This document shows positions 43,549 to 52,317 of a stretch of DNA of 64,000 bases, piece after piece. Positions within the stretch are counted from its first letter, which is position 1. Each line of letters opens with the position of its first letter. The stretch lies in contig NZ_JBHSDY010000010.1 of assembly GCF_042651965.1 (NCBI RefSeq), forward strand, positions 124,001-188,000, given 5' to 3'. The translations under genes and the position numbers were made by a program. Source of the DNA: Castellaniella hirudinis. Its GTDB lineage: Bacteria > Pseudomonadota > Gammaproteobacteria > Burkholderiales > Burkholderiaceae_B. The notes under the pieces are model-generated. The model searched no databases. It was not told the DNA's origin and was given only the letters and a program-made list of their open reading frames with translations.

Positions 43549-45435
43549 ATGAACATGCAGAAAGAAACGACGCCGCGCAGTCCGCAGGCGGCCCTGATGA
43601 TCGGCGCCCTGGGCGTGGTCTATGGCGACATCGGCACCAGCCCGCTGTACACCATCAAGGTCGCGCTCTCGGGCACGGGCCGGCCCGACGTCGAGCACAT
43701 CCTGGGGATGCTGTCGATCCTGTTCTGGATGCTGATCCTGGTGGTGTCGCTGAAATACGTGACCTGCATCCTGCGCGCCGACAACCGGGGCGAGGGCGGC
43801 ACGCTGGCGCTGATGGAACTGGCCCTGCGCGGGCGTTCGGGTCCGAACCGCTGGCGCCTGGCCGTGCTGGGGCTGATCGGCGCCAGCCTGTTCTACGGCG
43901 ACAGCATGATCACCCCGGCGATCTCCGTCCTGTCGGCCGTCGAGGGCATCGGCATCGTGTCGCACCGGCTGGACGCCTGGGTGGTGCCGATCTCGGTGGT
44001 CGTGCTGGTGGCGCTGTTCATGTTCCAGTCGCGCGGCACCGGCGCCGTGGGCAAGCTCTTCGGGCCGGTGATGCTGTGCTGGTTCCTGGTGCTGGGCGGA
44101 CTGGGCGCCTGGCGGATTTTCGGCCAGCCCGAGGTGCTGCGCGCCGTCAATCCGGTCTGGGCGCTGCGTTTCATCGGCCACGCGCCCTGGGAAACCTTTC
44201 TGGCGCTGGGCGCGCTGGTCCTGGCGCTGACCGGCGCCGAGGCGCTGTACGCCGACATGGGGCACTTCGGCAGTTCGGTCATCCGCCGCGCCTGGTTCTC
44301 GCTGGTGCTGCCGGCGCTCGTCCTGTGCTATTTCGGCCAGGGGGCGCTGCTGCTCAGCGACCCCGAGGCCATCCGCAACCCCTTCTTTCTGCTGGCTCCA
44401 GACTGGGGCCTGATCCCGCTGGTGGCGCTGGCGACGCTGGCCACGGTGATTGCCTCGCAATCAGTGATTTCCGGCGCGTTTTCCATGACGCGCCAGGCGG
44501 TGCAACTGGGCTACTGGCCGCGCATGGTGATCCAGCACACGTCGGCGCGCGAGGAAGGGCAGATCTATCTGCCGCGCGTGAACTGGCTGCTGCTGGCGGC
44601 CGTGCTGGTCCTGACGCTGGCCTTCGGTTCCTCCGACCGCCTGGCGCACGCCTACGGCTTCGCCGTCACGGGCACGATGCTGATGACCTCGCTGCTGGCG
44701 TTTGCCGTGCTGCCCCGCAACACGCACGGCGCGCGGCGCCTGGCCTGGCTGGTCCTGATCACCCTGTTTCTGGTGATCGACGTGCTGCTGTTTTCGTCCA
44801 ACACGCTCAAGCTGCACGAAGGCGGCTGGCTGCCGCTGGTGGTGGGGATCGCCCTGTTGACGCTGATGGTGACCTGGAAGCAGGGGCGCCAGCAGATCCA
44901 CGATACGCTTGCCGGCGACCATCAGCCGCTGGTCGGTTTCATGGAATCCCTGGAAGCCTACCCGCCGACCCGCGTGCCGGGCACGGCGGTCTTCATGAGC
45001 ATGATCGTGGGCACGGTGCCGCCTGCGCTGCTGCACAATTTGAAACACAACAAAGTGCTGCACGAGCAGGCGCTGTTCCTGACGATCGAGGTCGCCGACG
45101 TGCCTTACGTGCCTTTCGGCGAACGACTGCGGATCGAACGGGTCAGCCGCAGCGCCTGGCAGGCCGTGGCGCGCTGGGGGTTCAAGCAGGAGCCCAACGT
45201 ACCCCAGGTCGTCGAGCAGATCGGCCTGGAGGTCCAGGACCTGAACCTGGAGCCCATGCAGACGTCGTATTTCCTGTCGCGCCAGACCGTGATCGTGGTG
45301 CGCCGCCTGCCGTGGCACCAGAGCTGGCGGCGGCACCTGTTCGCCTTCATGGCGCGCAATGCCAGCCGCAGCACCCGGTTCTACAAGATTCCGCCCAACC
45401 GCGTGGTGGAAATGGGCATGCAGATGGAACTGTAG
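43549..45435 (+). CDS. kup: Low-affinity K+ transporter Kup
   Basis: A 628-residue KUP/HAK/KT transporter. Twelve transmembrane helices cover about residues 12-445, with the signature GVVYGDIGTSPLYT at the start, and GALVLALTGAEALYADMGHFG in the middle. A cytoplasmic C-terminal domain fills the rest. It is a K+/H+ symporter acting constitutively or in acidic and osmotic stress. It is co-directional with the two-component pair immediately upstream. Confidence 0.96.
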   Translation: MNMQKETTPRSPQAALMIGALGVVYGDIGTSPLYTIKVALSGTGRPDVEHILGMLSILFWMLILVVSLKYVTCILRADNRGEGGTLALMELALRGRSGPNRWRLAVLGLIGASLFYGDSMITPAISVLSAVEGIGIVSHRLDAWVVPISVVVLVALFMFQSRGTGAVGKLFGPVMLCWFLVLGGLGAWRIFGQPEVLRAVNPVWALRFIGHAPWETFLALGALVLALTGAEALYADMGHFGSSVIRRAWFSLVLPALVLCYFGQGALLLSDPEAIRNPFFLLAPDWGLIPLVALATLATVIASQSVISGAFSMTRQAVQLGYWPRMVIQHTSAREEGQIYLPRVNWLLLAAVLVLTLAFGSSDRLAHAYGFAVTGTMLMTSLLAFAVLPRNTHGARRLAWLVLITLFLVIDVLLFSSNTLKLHEGGWLPLVVGIALLTLMVTWKQGRQQIHDTLAGDHQPLVGFMESLEAYPPTRVPGTAVFMSMIVGTVPPALLHNLKHNKVLHEQALFLTIEVADVPYVPFGERLRIERVSRSAWQAVARWGFKQEPNVPQVVEQIGLEVQDLNLEPMQTSYFLSRQTVIVVRRLPWHQSWRRHLFAFMARNASRSTRFYKIPPNRVVEMGMQMEL

Positions 45436-45447
45436 GTCTCAGCGTAG

Positions 45448-45530
45448 TTTTGCCGCCGGGCCGCCCCCAAGGCAAAACGCGCCCCCTTGGGGGGCAGCGA
45501 GCAGGCGAAGCCTGCGCGGCGTGGGGGCTT
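45448..45530. repeat. Dispersed intergenic repeat, copy 2
   Basis: An 83-base unit in the same orientation as copy 1 (32297-32377), with the blocks TTTTGCCGCCGGGCCGCCC, CAAGGCAAAA, CCCCCTTGGGGGGCAGC and GCGCGGCGTGGGGGC. The internal hairpin bases differ only at the loop. It fills the space between the convergent kup and 45530-45925 genes, consistent with a shared terminator. Confidence 0.8.
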
Positions 45531-45925
45531 TAATTCGCGGGGATCGTGATCGTGGTTTCGCGCAATACGCCGCCGGACTGGACCGAGCCTTGTGTGCGCG
45601 CGTCGGTATCGCCCATCAGCGTCGTGCAGTCCTGGCGCTGGTCGGTGGGCAGGCTGTCGCAGCGTTCATCGCGGTTGCGTGCCTCGACCTGTGGAGACGG
45701 CTGGGTCAGCTTGTCCTGGCGCGCCGCCTGGGCGGCGGCGCCCGCTTCTTTCAGGCAGGCCTGCACGTCGATGCCCGGGGTATTGTGGCAGCGCGCCACG
45801 TCTTTCTGGTATTGGGATTGGGCTTGAGGTCCGGCGGCTTGCGCTCCGGGGGTGAACAGGGCGGCATAGCCCAGGCTGGCGGCCAGCAGCGCGGCGCGCA
45901 GCGGCATGTGATTGATTCGACGCAT
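45530..45925 (-). CDS. Small secreted/periplasmic hypothetical protein
   Basis: A 131-residue protein with an N-terminal signal peptide (about 1-30, ending AQA/AG). The mature part is Gln/Ala/Asp-rich with four Cys that could form two disulfides (ARCHN, VQACL, ERCDS, QDCTT). AAGGAG lies 8 bases before the ATG at 45925. I do not recognise the family. It is a single gene convergent with kup. Confidence 0.7.
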   Translation of the reverse strand: MRRINHMPLRAALLAASLGYAALFTPGAQAAGPQAQSQYQKDVARCHNTPGIDVQACLKEAGAAAQAARQDKLTQPSPQVEARNRDERCDSLPTDQRQDCTTLMGDTDARTQGSVQSGGVLRETTITIPAN

Positions 45926-46070
45926 GATGAACACTCCTTACGAGTGGATCCCGGGCGATTCCCGGCCCGGTTCAGGGACCATGCGGGCGGTGTGCGAAAG
46001 AAGCTGCGGAAGCCGCACGCACGGGCTTCGAATCAGTGTACGGGTTTTCCCTAGCTATATAGTAACCAGA

Positions 46071-46421
46071 TCATTCAGCCCCATCCGGGGCATCCGCGGC
46101 GCCTGGAGCGTCCGGATGCTTGCGCTGGCGGCGGCGCGCGCTTTGCATCAGCAGGATGGCCGTGACCGGCGCCGTCATGAACAGGAACAGGCAGATCAGC
46201 CATTCGTGGACGATGGGCCGATGTTGCAGCAGGCTGGCGATCACGGTGGCCGCCAGGACGACGCAGAAGGCGCCCATCGTCATGCCCATGGTCGGGGCGT
46301 GCATGCGTTCGGCAAAGCTGCGCAGGCGCAGCAGCCCCAGGGACCCGATCAGCGTCACCAGGCCGGCGAGGACGAGCAGCAGGGCTACCGGCACGGCAGC
46401 CCACAAGGGCAGTTCGGTCAT
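46071..46421 (-). CDS. phaG: Pha/Mrp cation/H+ antiporter subunit G
   Basis: A 116-residue membrane protein with three transmembrane helices, and LIGSLGLLRLRSFAERMHAPTMG is the family's conserved region. The hydrophilic C-terminus is short. It is the last gene of the Pha/Mnh/Mrp antiporter operon, overlapping the F subunit by 4 bases. Confidence 0.93.
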   Translation of the reverse strand: MTELPLWAAVPVALLLVLAGLVTLIGSLGLLRLRSFAERMHAPTMGMTMGAFCVVLAATVIASLLQHRPIVHEWLICLFLFMTAPVTAILLMQSARRRQRKHPDAPGAADAPDGAE

Positions 46422-46702
46422 GGCTCGATCACCTCGCCGCGCAGCAGGAACTTGGCCAGGGCGGACGAACCGACGAAGCCGAACAGCGCGATCAGCAGGG
46501 CCACGTCGAAATACAGCCCGGCTTCGAAGCGCAGGCCCAGCACCAGCAGGATCAGCATGCCGTTGATGTAGAGGGTGTCCAGGGCCAGGACGCGATCCTC
46601 GGCGCCGGGCCCCCGGATCAGGCGCACGGCGGCGCAGCCCAGCCCCAGGGTGAAGCACAGCAGGGCAAAGCCGCCGGCCCAGTACAGTAGTGTCGCGCTC
46701 AT
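46418..46702 (-). CDS. phaF: Pha/Mrp cation/H+ antiporter subunit F
   Basis: A 94-residue three-helix subunit with the conserved RLIRGPGAEDRVLALDTLY segment near residues 28-46. It overlaps the E subunit gene by 4 bases and the G subunit gene by 4 bases, indicating coupled translation. Confidence 0.93.
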   Translation of the reverse strand: MSATLLYWAGGFALLCFTLGLGCAAVRLIRGPGAEDRVLALDTLYINGMLILLVLGLRFEAGLYFDVALLIALFGFVGSSALAKFLLRGEVIEP

Positions 46703-47187
46703 TCGAAGATCTCCATCAGAGGGCGTTCGTAGCGGTCCTGGATGATGCGGGTCAGGCCCTGGGGGTCGCTCAGGTCCAGCACGTGCAGGGTCAGCACATT
46801 GCGCTCGGGATCGTGGCCGGACCAGACGGTGCCGGGCGTGAAAGTGACGATGCAGGCCAGCGCCGCCAGGCCGTGCGGGTCGCGGATGCGCAGCGGGATG
46901 TCCAGAAAGCCCGGATGGGCGCCGACCCGGGCGCCGAGCAGGATGATGCGCCCGACGTCGCGGTTCGAGCGGGCGATGTCGACGGCGACGTGCCAGGCCA
47001 GGCGCAAGGCCGTGAGCGGGTGCGACAGGCGTGAGCGCACCGGGCGCAGGATCGGGGCCAGCAGGGCGAGCGTCAGGGCGATGGCCGTCCCCAGGAGCAG
47101 ATGGCCCGTCGACAGGCTGTCGTTCAGCACCAGCCAGAGGATCAGCAGCAGGCAGGCCAGCGGCAGGGCGTGCAGCAGACGCTTCAT
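46699..47187 (-). CDS. phaE: Pha/Mrp cation/H+ antiporter subunit E
   Basis: A 162-residue subunit with two or three N-terminal helices and a soluble C-terminal part containing ITFTPGTVWSGHDPERNVLTLHVLD, the MnhE signature region. It overlaps the D and F subunit genes by 4 bases each. Confidence 0.92.
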   Translation of the reverse strand: MKRLLHALPLACLLLILWLVLNDSLSTGHLLLGTAIALTLALLAPILRPVRSRLSHPLTALRLAWHVAVDIARSNRDVGRIILLGARVGAHPGFLDIPLRIRDPHGLAALACIVTFTPGTVWSGHDPERNVLTLHVLDLSDPQGLTRIIQDRYERPLMEIFE

Positions 47188-48833
47188 CGCGGGCCTCCGT
47201 GGCCGGCGGCCGGGGCGGGAAACACGTGCGGGTCCTGGCCCAGCACCGCTTCGACGTAACGGCCGGGTTGATCCAGATACCAGGCGGTGTCTTCCAGGTA
47301 GGCCATCACGGACCCGGCGCGCACCGTCAGCAGGAGGCAGACCGACAGCAGCACCAGGATGGGGATCGCTTCATTCAGGCGCAGCGTCGGGATGTGCAGG
47401 TCCTCCGGGATCCAGAACAGGCGCACGCCGCAGCGGCCCAGGGCGATCAGGGCGGCCACGCCGGAGCACAGCATGGCCGCCACCAGCAGCCAGACGTTGA
47501 ATGTGGGCGCGCCGTATTCCGCGGTGCGCAGCGCGGCCGACAGCAGCGAGAATTTCGCCACGAAGCCCGACAGCGGCGGCAGGCCGATGATGAGCAGGGC
47601 GCAGGCAAAGAAGCTCAGGCCCAGAAAGGTCATGGTGGCCGGCAGCGGCACGCCGACTGCCTGGCCGCTCAGGTCGGCGGCGTCCGGGTCGTCGTGCTCG
47701 AAGGCTTCCTGGGTGACGGCCAGCATGTCGGCGCCAAAGGACTGGCTGCGCTCGGTCAGTTCCAGCAACAGGAACAGGGCGCCCAGCGCCAGCACCGAAC
47801 TGAGCAGGTAGTACAGCGCCGGGCCGGTCAGGGTGGCGCCGGGCATGCCCAGGGCCGCGAACAGCGTGCCCGAGGAGGTGATGATGGCGTAGGCGGCGAT
47901 GCGCCGCGCCTGGGTGCTGGCCAGCATGCCCAGGGTGCCGAAGGCCAGGGTGGCGATCCCGGCCGGGAACATCCAGGCGCCGCCGAAGGCCGCCGGGGCG
48001 CCGGCCGGCAACAGCAGCGAGCCGATGCGCAGCAGGGCGTAGATGCCGACCTTGGTCATGATGGCGAACAGCGCGGCCACCGGCGCGGCGGCTTCGGAAT
48101 AGGTGTTCGGCAGCCAGAAGTTCAGCGGCCAGGCGGCGGCCTTGATCAGGAAGGCGACTCCCAGGATCGCCGCCGCGCTGTCGAACAATTGCCGGTCCGC
48201 GCCGCTCAGGGTCTGGGCGCGCACCGATAGGTCGGCCAGGTTCAGCGTGCCGGTCAGGCCGTAGATCAGGGCGATGGCCACCAGCAGCAGAAAAGACGCG
48301 ATCAGATTGACGGCGATGTAATGCAGGGCGGCGCCGACCCGGCGTTTGCCCGAGCCGTGCAGCATCAGGCCGTAGGACGCGGTCAGCAGGATTTCGAAGA
48401 AGACGAACAGATTGAACAGATCGCCCGCCAGGAAGGCGCCGTTCAAGCCCATCATGATCAGCAGGAACAGGGGATGGAAGTGGCTGCCGGCGCGGTCCCA
48501 GCGGGCCGTGGCGTAGATCCAGGCGCACAGGCCCAGCACCGCCGTCAGGCCCAGCATCAGCGCGGCCAGCCGGTCGGCCACCAGCACGATGCCGAAGGGC
48601 GCGGGCCAGTTGCCCAGCAGGTAGACGCCGACGCCGTCGGGCCAGTGCGGCGCGCCGATGCCCTGGGTGGCGCGCACCAGCATCAGGGCGGTCAGCGCCA
48701 TCAGGCCGAGCGCGACCGCGCCCAGGGCCACGCGCAGCTGCCGCTGATTGTCGCGGGTCAGCAGCATCAGCGCCGCCGCGAGCAGGGGGATCAGGACCGG
48801 CAGGACCGGCAGGTGTTGCAGCCAGATGTTCAT
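47184..48833 (-). CDS. phaD: Pha/Mrp cation/H+ antiporter subunit D
   Basis: A 549-residue subunit with 14 or more transmembrane helices, homologous to the NuoM/N proton-pumping subunits of complex I. The conserved charged residues are in the transmembrane segment FNLFVFFEILLTASYGLM and in AAWPLNFWLPNTYSEAAAPVAALFA. It should move ions within the antiporter. It overlaps the C and E subunit genes by 4 bases. Confidence 0.94.
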   Translation of the reverse strand: MNIWLQHLPVLPVLIPLLAAALMLLTRDNQRQLRVALGAVALGLMALTALMLVRATQGIGAPHWPDGVGVYLLGNWPAPFGIVLVADRLAALMLGLTAVLGLCAWIYATARWDRAGSHFHPLFLLIMMGLNGAFLAGDLFNLFVFFEILLTASYGLMLHGSGKRRVGAALHYIAVNLIASFLLLVAIALIYGLTGTLNLADLSVRAQTLSGADRQLFDSAAAILGVAFLIKAAAWPLNFWLPNTYSEAAAPVAALFAIMTKVGIYALLRIGSLLLPAGAPAAFGGAWMFPAGIATLAFGTLGMLASTQARRIAAYAIITSSGTLFAALGMPGATLTGPALYYLLSSVLALGALFLLLELTERSQSFGADMLAVTQEAFEHDDPDAADLSGQAVGVPLPATMTFLGLSFFACALLIIGLPPLSGFVAKFSLLSAALRTAEYGAPTFNVWLLVAAMLCSGVAALIALGRCGVRLFWIPEDLHIPTLRLNEAIPILVLLSVCLLLTVRAGSVMAYLEDTAWYLDQPGRYVEAVLGQDPHVFPAPAAGHGGPR

Positions 48834-49171
48834 GGGCGATGTTCCTCGCCGTCCACGTGATCGGTGTCGCTCATCCCGCGCGAGGCCAGCAGCACGACCA
48901 GAAACAGCGCCGTGGTGGCGAAGCCGATGACGATGGCGGTCAGCACCAGCGCCTGGGGCAGGGGATCGGCGTAGCGCGCCGGGTCAACCCAGGCGGGATC
49001 GATGACCGGCGGGGCGTCCACCCGCAGCCGTCCCATGGCGAAGATGAACAGATTGACCGCGTAACCGAGCAGCGCCAGCCCCATGATGAACTGGAAGGTG
49101 CGCGGCCGCAGCAGCAGCCAGACCCCCGAACCTGCGAGTACGCCGATCGCCAGCGCCAGTATCCATTCCAT
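48830..49171 (-). CDS. phaC: Pha/Mrp cation/H+ antiporter subunit C
   Basis: A 113-residue, three-helix NuoK-like subunit with the conserved GLALLGYAVNLFIFAMG and ALVLTAIVIGFATTALFL segments. The ATG at 49171 is preferred over upstream readings that overlap the A/B gene. It starts 2 bases after the A/B gene stops. Confidence 0.93.
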   Translation of the reverse strand: MEWILALAIGVLAGSGVWLLLRPRTFQFIMGLALLGYAVNLFIFAMGRLRVDAPPVIDPAWVDPARYADPLPQALVLTAIVIGFATTALFLVVLLASRGMSDTDHVDGEEHRP

Positions 49172-49173
49172 GG

Positions 49174-52071
49174 TCAGGCCTCCACCGTGTCCGCAGCTTC
49201 GGTGAGCTTGCGGTAGAAGCGCAGGGACTGGTGCGCCAGCGCAATGATCATCAGGACCGTCGCACCCACCACCAGCATGTAGACGCCCAGGTCGAACAGC
49301 AGCACGCTGGACAGGTGCAGGGTGCCGACCAGGGGCAGGGCCAGGTCCAGCGCATGGGCGGCGAGCAAGGGCTTGCCGACCCACCACACCGACATGGCGG
49401 CGGCGCCGGCCACCAGCAGGCCCAGGGCGATCCAGGCCTGCGGCCGGATCAGGGGGCGGGCCTCGACCCACAGAATGCCGCCCACCAGGTATTGCAGGAT
49501 GATGCCGGTGGCCATGATCAGCCCGCCGATGAAGCCGCCGCCCGGCAGGTTGTGGCCGCGCAGCAGGAAATACAGCGAGATCAGGGTGGAGACCGGCAGC
49601 AGCAGCCGCACCAGGACGGCGGGCACGCGCATCGTGCCTTCGGGCAGCGGCGCCTGCAGATCGGGTTCTTCGAAGGCGGCCGGCGTGTCGCCGCTGCGAT
49701 GGCGCAGCGGCGCGGCGATGGTCTCGGCCGGCGGACGGAAGCGCCGCAGCAGCGCGTAGACGCTGAGCGCCACGACCCCCAGCACCGTGATCTCGCCGAA
49801 GGTGTCGAAGGCGCGGAAGTCGACCAGGATCACGTTGACGACGTTGGCGCCGCCGCCCAGGGGCAAGGCCTGCTGGACGAAATAGGCGGCGATGCTGTCA
49901 TGCGCCGAGGGCCGCGTCATCATGACGTAGGCCAGGACTGCCATCGTGGTGCCTGCGGCCGCAGCCACCAGGAAGTCGCGCCGCCGCCGCCAGCGCGTCG
50001 TCTGCGGCGTGGGACCGGGGAATTCCTCGATGCGGGGCGGCAGCCAGCGCAGCCCCAGCAGGATGAGGACGGTGGTGACGACTTCGACCGTGAGCTGAGT
50101 CAGCGCCAGGTCGGGAGCCGACAGCCAGGCGAAGGTGACGCAGGTGGTCAGGCCGGCGGCGCCGGCCAGCATCAACGAGGCGGCGCGGTGGTATTTGGCC
50201 TGGTAGGCCGCAGCCAGGGCGCAGGCGCCGCCCGCCAGCCACATCAAGCCGAAGGACCATTGCGCCGGAGTGGTGCTGGCCTTATGCGGCCACCAGCCGC
50301 CCGGCAGCAGCGGCAGCAGCGCCACGGCGCCGGTGGCCACCACCAGCAGCAGCGCCTGGGGCTGCAGCCGCTGGGTCTGCAGCCAGGACAGCAGCCGCGC
50401 CGAACCGGCGTCGATGGCCTCGAGCAGGGATTCAAAGGACTGGCGCCCGTCCAGGCGGTAGATCAGGGGCACCTGGCCCGGGGTACGGCGGTCGCGCGCG
50501 CGCAGCGCCAGGTACAGGCCGATGCCGGCGACCATGGCGGCCAGGCTCATGAGCAGGGGCAGGTTCAGGCCGTGCCAGACCTGCAGGTCGTAGACCGGGA
50601 CGCGGTCGCCCAGCAGGGACCGCATGACCATGTTCAGGACGGGTTCCAGGATCAGGCCGGGCAGGATGCCCACGGCCAGGCAGAACAGCACCAGCACCGC
50701 GCAGGGGATCAGCATCGCGCGCGGCGGATCGTGCGGCGTGCGCGGCAGATCGGTCGCCGGCGGGCCGAAGAACACCTGCAGGATGAAGCGCAGCGAATAC
50801 GCCACGCTGAAGGCGCCGGCCACCACGGCGGCGGTCGGCAGGCCCCAGCGGCTGGCCCAGTGGCCGGTGACGAAGACGGTTTCCGCGAAAAACATTTCCT
50901 TCGAGATGAAGCCGTTGAGCAGCGGCACGCCCGCCATGGCGGCCGCCGACACCATGGCCAGCGTCGCGGTCAGCGGCATCAGCGTCCGCAGGCCGGACAG
51001 ACGGGTCAGGTCGCGGGTGCCGCTTTCGTGATCGACGATCCCCGCCGCCATGAACAGCGACGCTTTGAAGGTGGCGTGGTTGATGATGTGGAACACGGCG
51101 GCCACCAGGGCCAGGCGGCTGTTCATGCCCAGCAGCAGCGTGATCAGGCCCAGGTGGCTGATGGTGGAATAGGCCAGCACGCCCTTCATGTCGCGCTGGA
51201 AGGTCGCGGCATAGGCGCCCAGCAGCAGTGAGCACAGGCCCGCGCCGCCGATGATCCAGGTCCACCAGTCGGTGCCGGAGAAGATCGGCCAGAAGCGCGC
51301 CAGCAGGAAGACGCCCGCCTTCACCATGGTGGCCGAGTGCAGGTAGGCCGACACCGGGGTGGGCGCCGCCATGGCGTTGGGCAGCCAGAAGTGGAAGGGA
51401 AACTGGGCGCTCTTGGTCAGGGCGCCCAGGGCCAGCAGCACCAGCAGAATGGGGTACCAGCGGTGGCTGCGGATCGCCGTGGCGGCCGCCAGCACCGCGT
51501 CCAGATCGTAGCTGCCGACGATATGGCCGATGATGAGCATGCTGGCCAGCAGGCAGAAACCGCCGGCGCCGGTCACCAGCAAGGCCATGCGCGCGCCGCG
51601 GCGGGCATCCATGCGGTGGTGCCAGTAGCCGATCAGCATGAACGAGGACAGGCTGGTCAGTTCCCAGAACACCAGCAACTGGATCAGGTTGCCGGCCAGC
51701 ACCACGCCCAGCATGGCGCCCATGAAACTGAGCAGAAAGGTGAAGAAACGGGGGACCGGATCCTGGGCTGACAGATAGTAGTGGGCGTACAGGGCGATCA
51801 GGGCGCCCATCGCCGAGATGATCACGGCAAACAGCCAGGCGTAGCCGTCCATCCGCAAGGTCAGGTCCACCCCCAGGGTCGGGATCCAGGGCAGGCTGAG
51901 TTTGATGACGCCCGCGGCGGCAACCTCGGGGGTGAGCCACAGCGTCAGGATCAGGCAGGCCAGGGCGCTGCCGCCTGCCAGCCAGGCCCCCGCACGGCGC
52001 GCGGTCGCGGGCAGCAGCGAGGCGCACAGGCTGCCGGCAAACGGGATCGCGAGGATCAGGGTCAGAAGCAT
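49174..52071 (-). CDS. phaAB: Pha/Mrp antiporter fused subunits A and B
   Basis: A 965-residue protein. Residues about 1-770 are the MrpA part: roughly 16-20 transmembrane helices related to NuoL, with LLVFWELTSLSSFMLIGYW and AQFPFHFWLPNAMAAPTPVSAYLHSATM. The final part (about 800-940) is an MnhB domain, beginning RHNLPGGGFIGGLI-like. This A-B fusion is typical of group 2 Pha systems in Proteobacteria. It is the first gene of the operon. The ATG at 52071 begins directly with a hydrophobic helix; a longer reading to 52176 has an unrelated hydrophilic N-terminus. Confidence 0.94.
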   Translation of the reverse strand: MLLTLILAIPFAGSLCASLLPATARRAGAWLAGGSALACLILTLWLTPEVAAAGVIKLSLPWIPTLGVDLTLRMDGYAWLFAVIISAMGALIALYAHYYLSAQDPVPRFFTFLLSFMGAMLGVVLAGNLIQLLVFWELTSLSSFMLIGYWHHRMDARRGARMALLVTGAGGFCLLASMLIIGHIVGSYDLDAVLAAATAIRSHRWYPILLVLLALGALTKSAQFPFHFWLPNAMAAPTPVSAYLHSATMVKAGVFLLARFWPIFSGTDWWTWIIGGAGLCSLLLGAYAATFQRDMKGVLAYSTISHLGLITLLLGMNSRLALVAAVFHIINHATFKASLFMAAGIVDHESGTRDLTRLSGLRTLMPLTATLAMVSAAAMAGVPLLNGFISKEMFFAETVFVTGHWASRWGLPTAAVVAGAFSVAYSLRFILQVFFGPPATDLPRTPHDPPRAMLIPCAVLVLFCLAVGILPGLILEPVLNMVMRSLLGDRVPVYDLQVWHGLNLPLLMSLAAMVAGIGLYLALRARDRRTPGQVPLIYRLDGRQSFESLLEAIDAGSARLLSWLQTQRLQPQALLLVVATGAVALLPLLPGGWWPHKASTTPAQWSFGLMWLAGGACALAAAYQAKYHRAASLMLAGAAGLTTCVTFAWLSAPDLALTQLTVEVVTTVLILLGLRWLPPRIEEFPGPTPQTTRWRRRRDFLVAAAAGTTMAVLAYVMMTRPSAHDSIAAYFVQQALPLGGGANVVNVILVDFRAFDTFGEITVLGVVALSVYALLRRFRPPAETIAAPLRHRSGDTPAAFEEPDLQAPLPEGTMRVPAVLVRLLLPVSTLISLYFLLRGHNLPGGGFIGGLIMATGIILQYLVGGILWVEARPLIRPQAWIALGLLVAGAAAMSVWWVGKPLLAAHALDLALPLVGTLHLSSVLLFDLGVYMLVVGATVLMIIALAHQSLRFYRKLTEAADTVEA

Positions 52072-52169
52072 GGGGTGGTTGATACGGAAATCGGAAACAC
52101 GCAGCCCGTGGGCCTTGCCGGACAGGCCACCGGACACGAGGGACGCGGCCGGGCGGAGGTGCACGGAAT

Positions 52170-52182
52170 GTATCAATGATAC
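52170..52182. promoter_or_regulatory. 13-bp perfect palindrome upstream of hemN
   Basis: GTATCA-A-TGATAC lies 12 bases before the FNR-type box, in the divergent region between the antiporter operon and hemN. It contains TGAT/ATCA half-site-like words in the non-FNR order. It may bind a second regulator. No candidate protein can be named. Confidence 0.4.
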
Positions 52183-52193
52183 GCGAAGACGGC

Positions 52194-52213
52194 GACTTGA
52201 CTTGAGTCAAGTC
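52194..52213 (+). promoter_or_regulatory. FNR/DNR-type operator of hemN
   Basis: The core TTGAC-TTGA-GTCAA (52197-52210) is a perfect palindrome of the TTGA-N6-TCAA type, and the arms extend to GACTTGAC/GTCAAGTC. A weak -10-like CACTAT at 52235-52240 puts the box about 42-44 bases before the predicted start of transcription, the position of an activating site. The DNR-like gene at 54231 is the obvious local candidate regulator. Confidence 0.8.
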
Positions 52214-52317
52214 CATTTGATGCTTTTTGCGGGACACTATGTTGAAATTTAGAACAATGCCGCTTGAAGCACCGGTCCCCGGTGTCCGGCGAGGCGCTGT
52301 TCCAGGAGTTTGACTGC

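Noticed and set aside
49231..51231. A 666-codon open frame opposite the phaAB gene.
   Set aside because: The translation is His/Gln/Gly-rich without any domain; the antisense gene has clear Mrp subunit motifs throughout.
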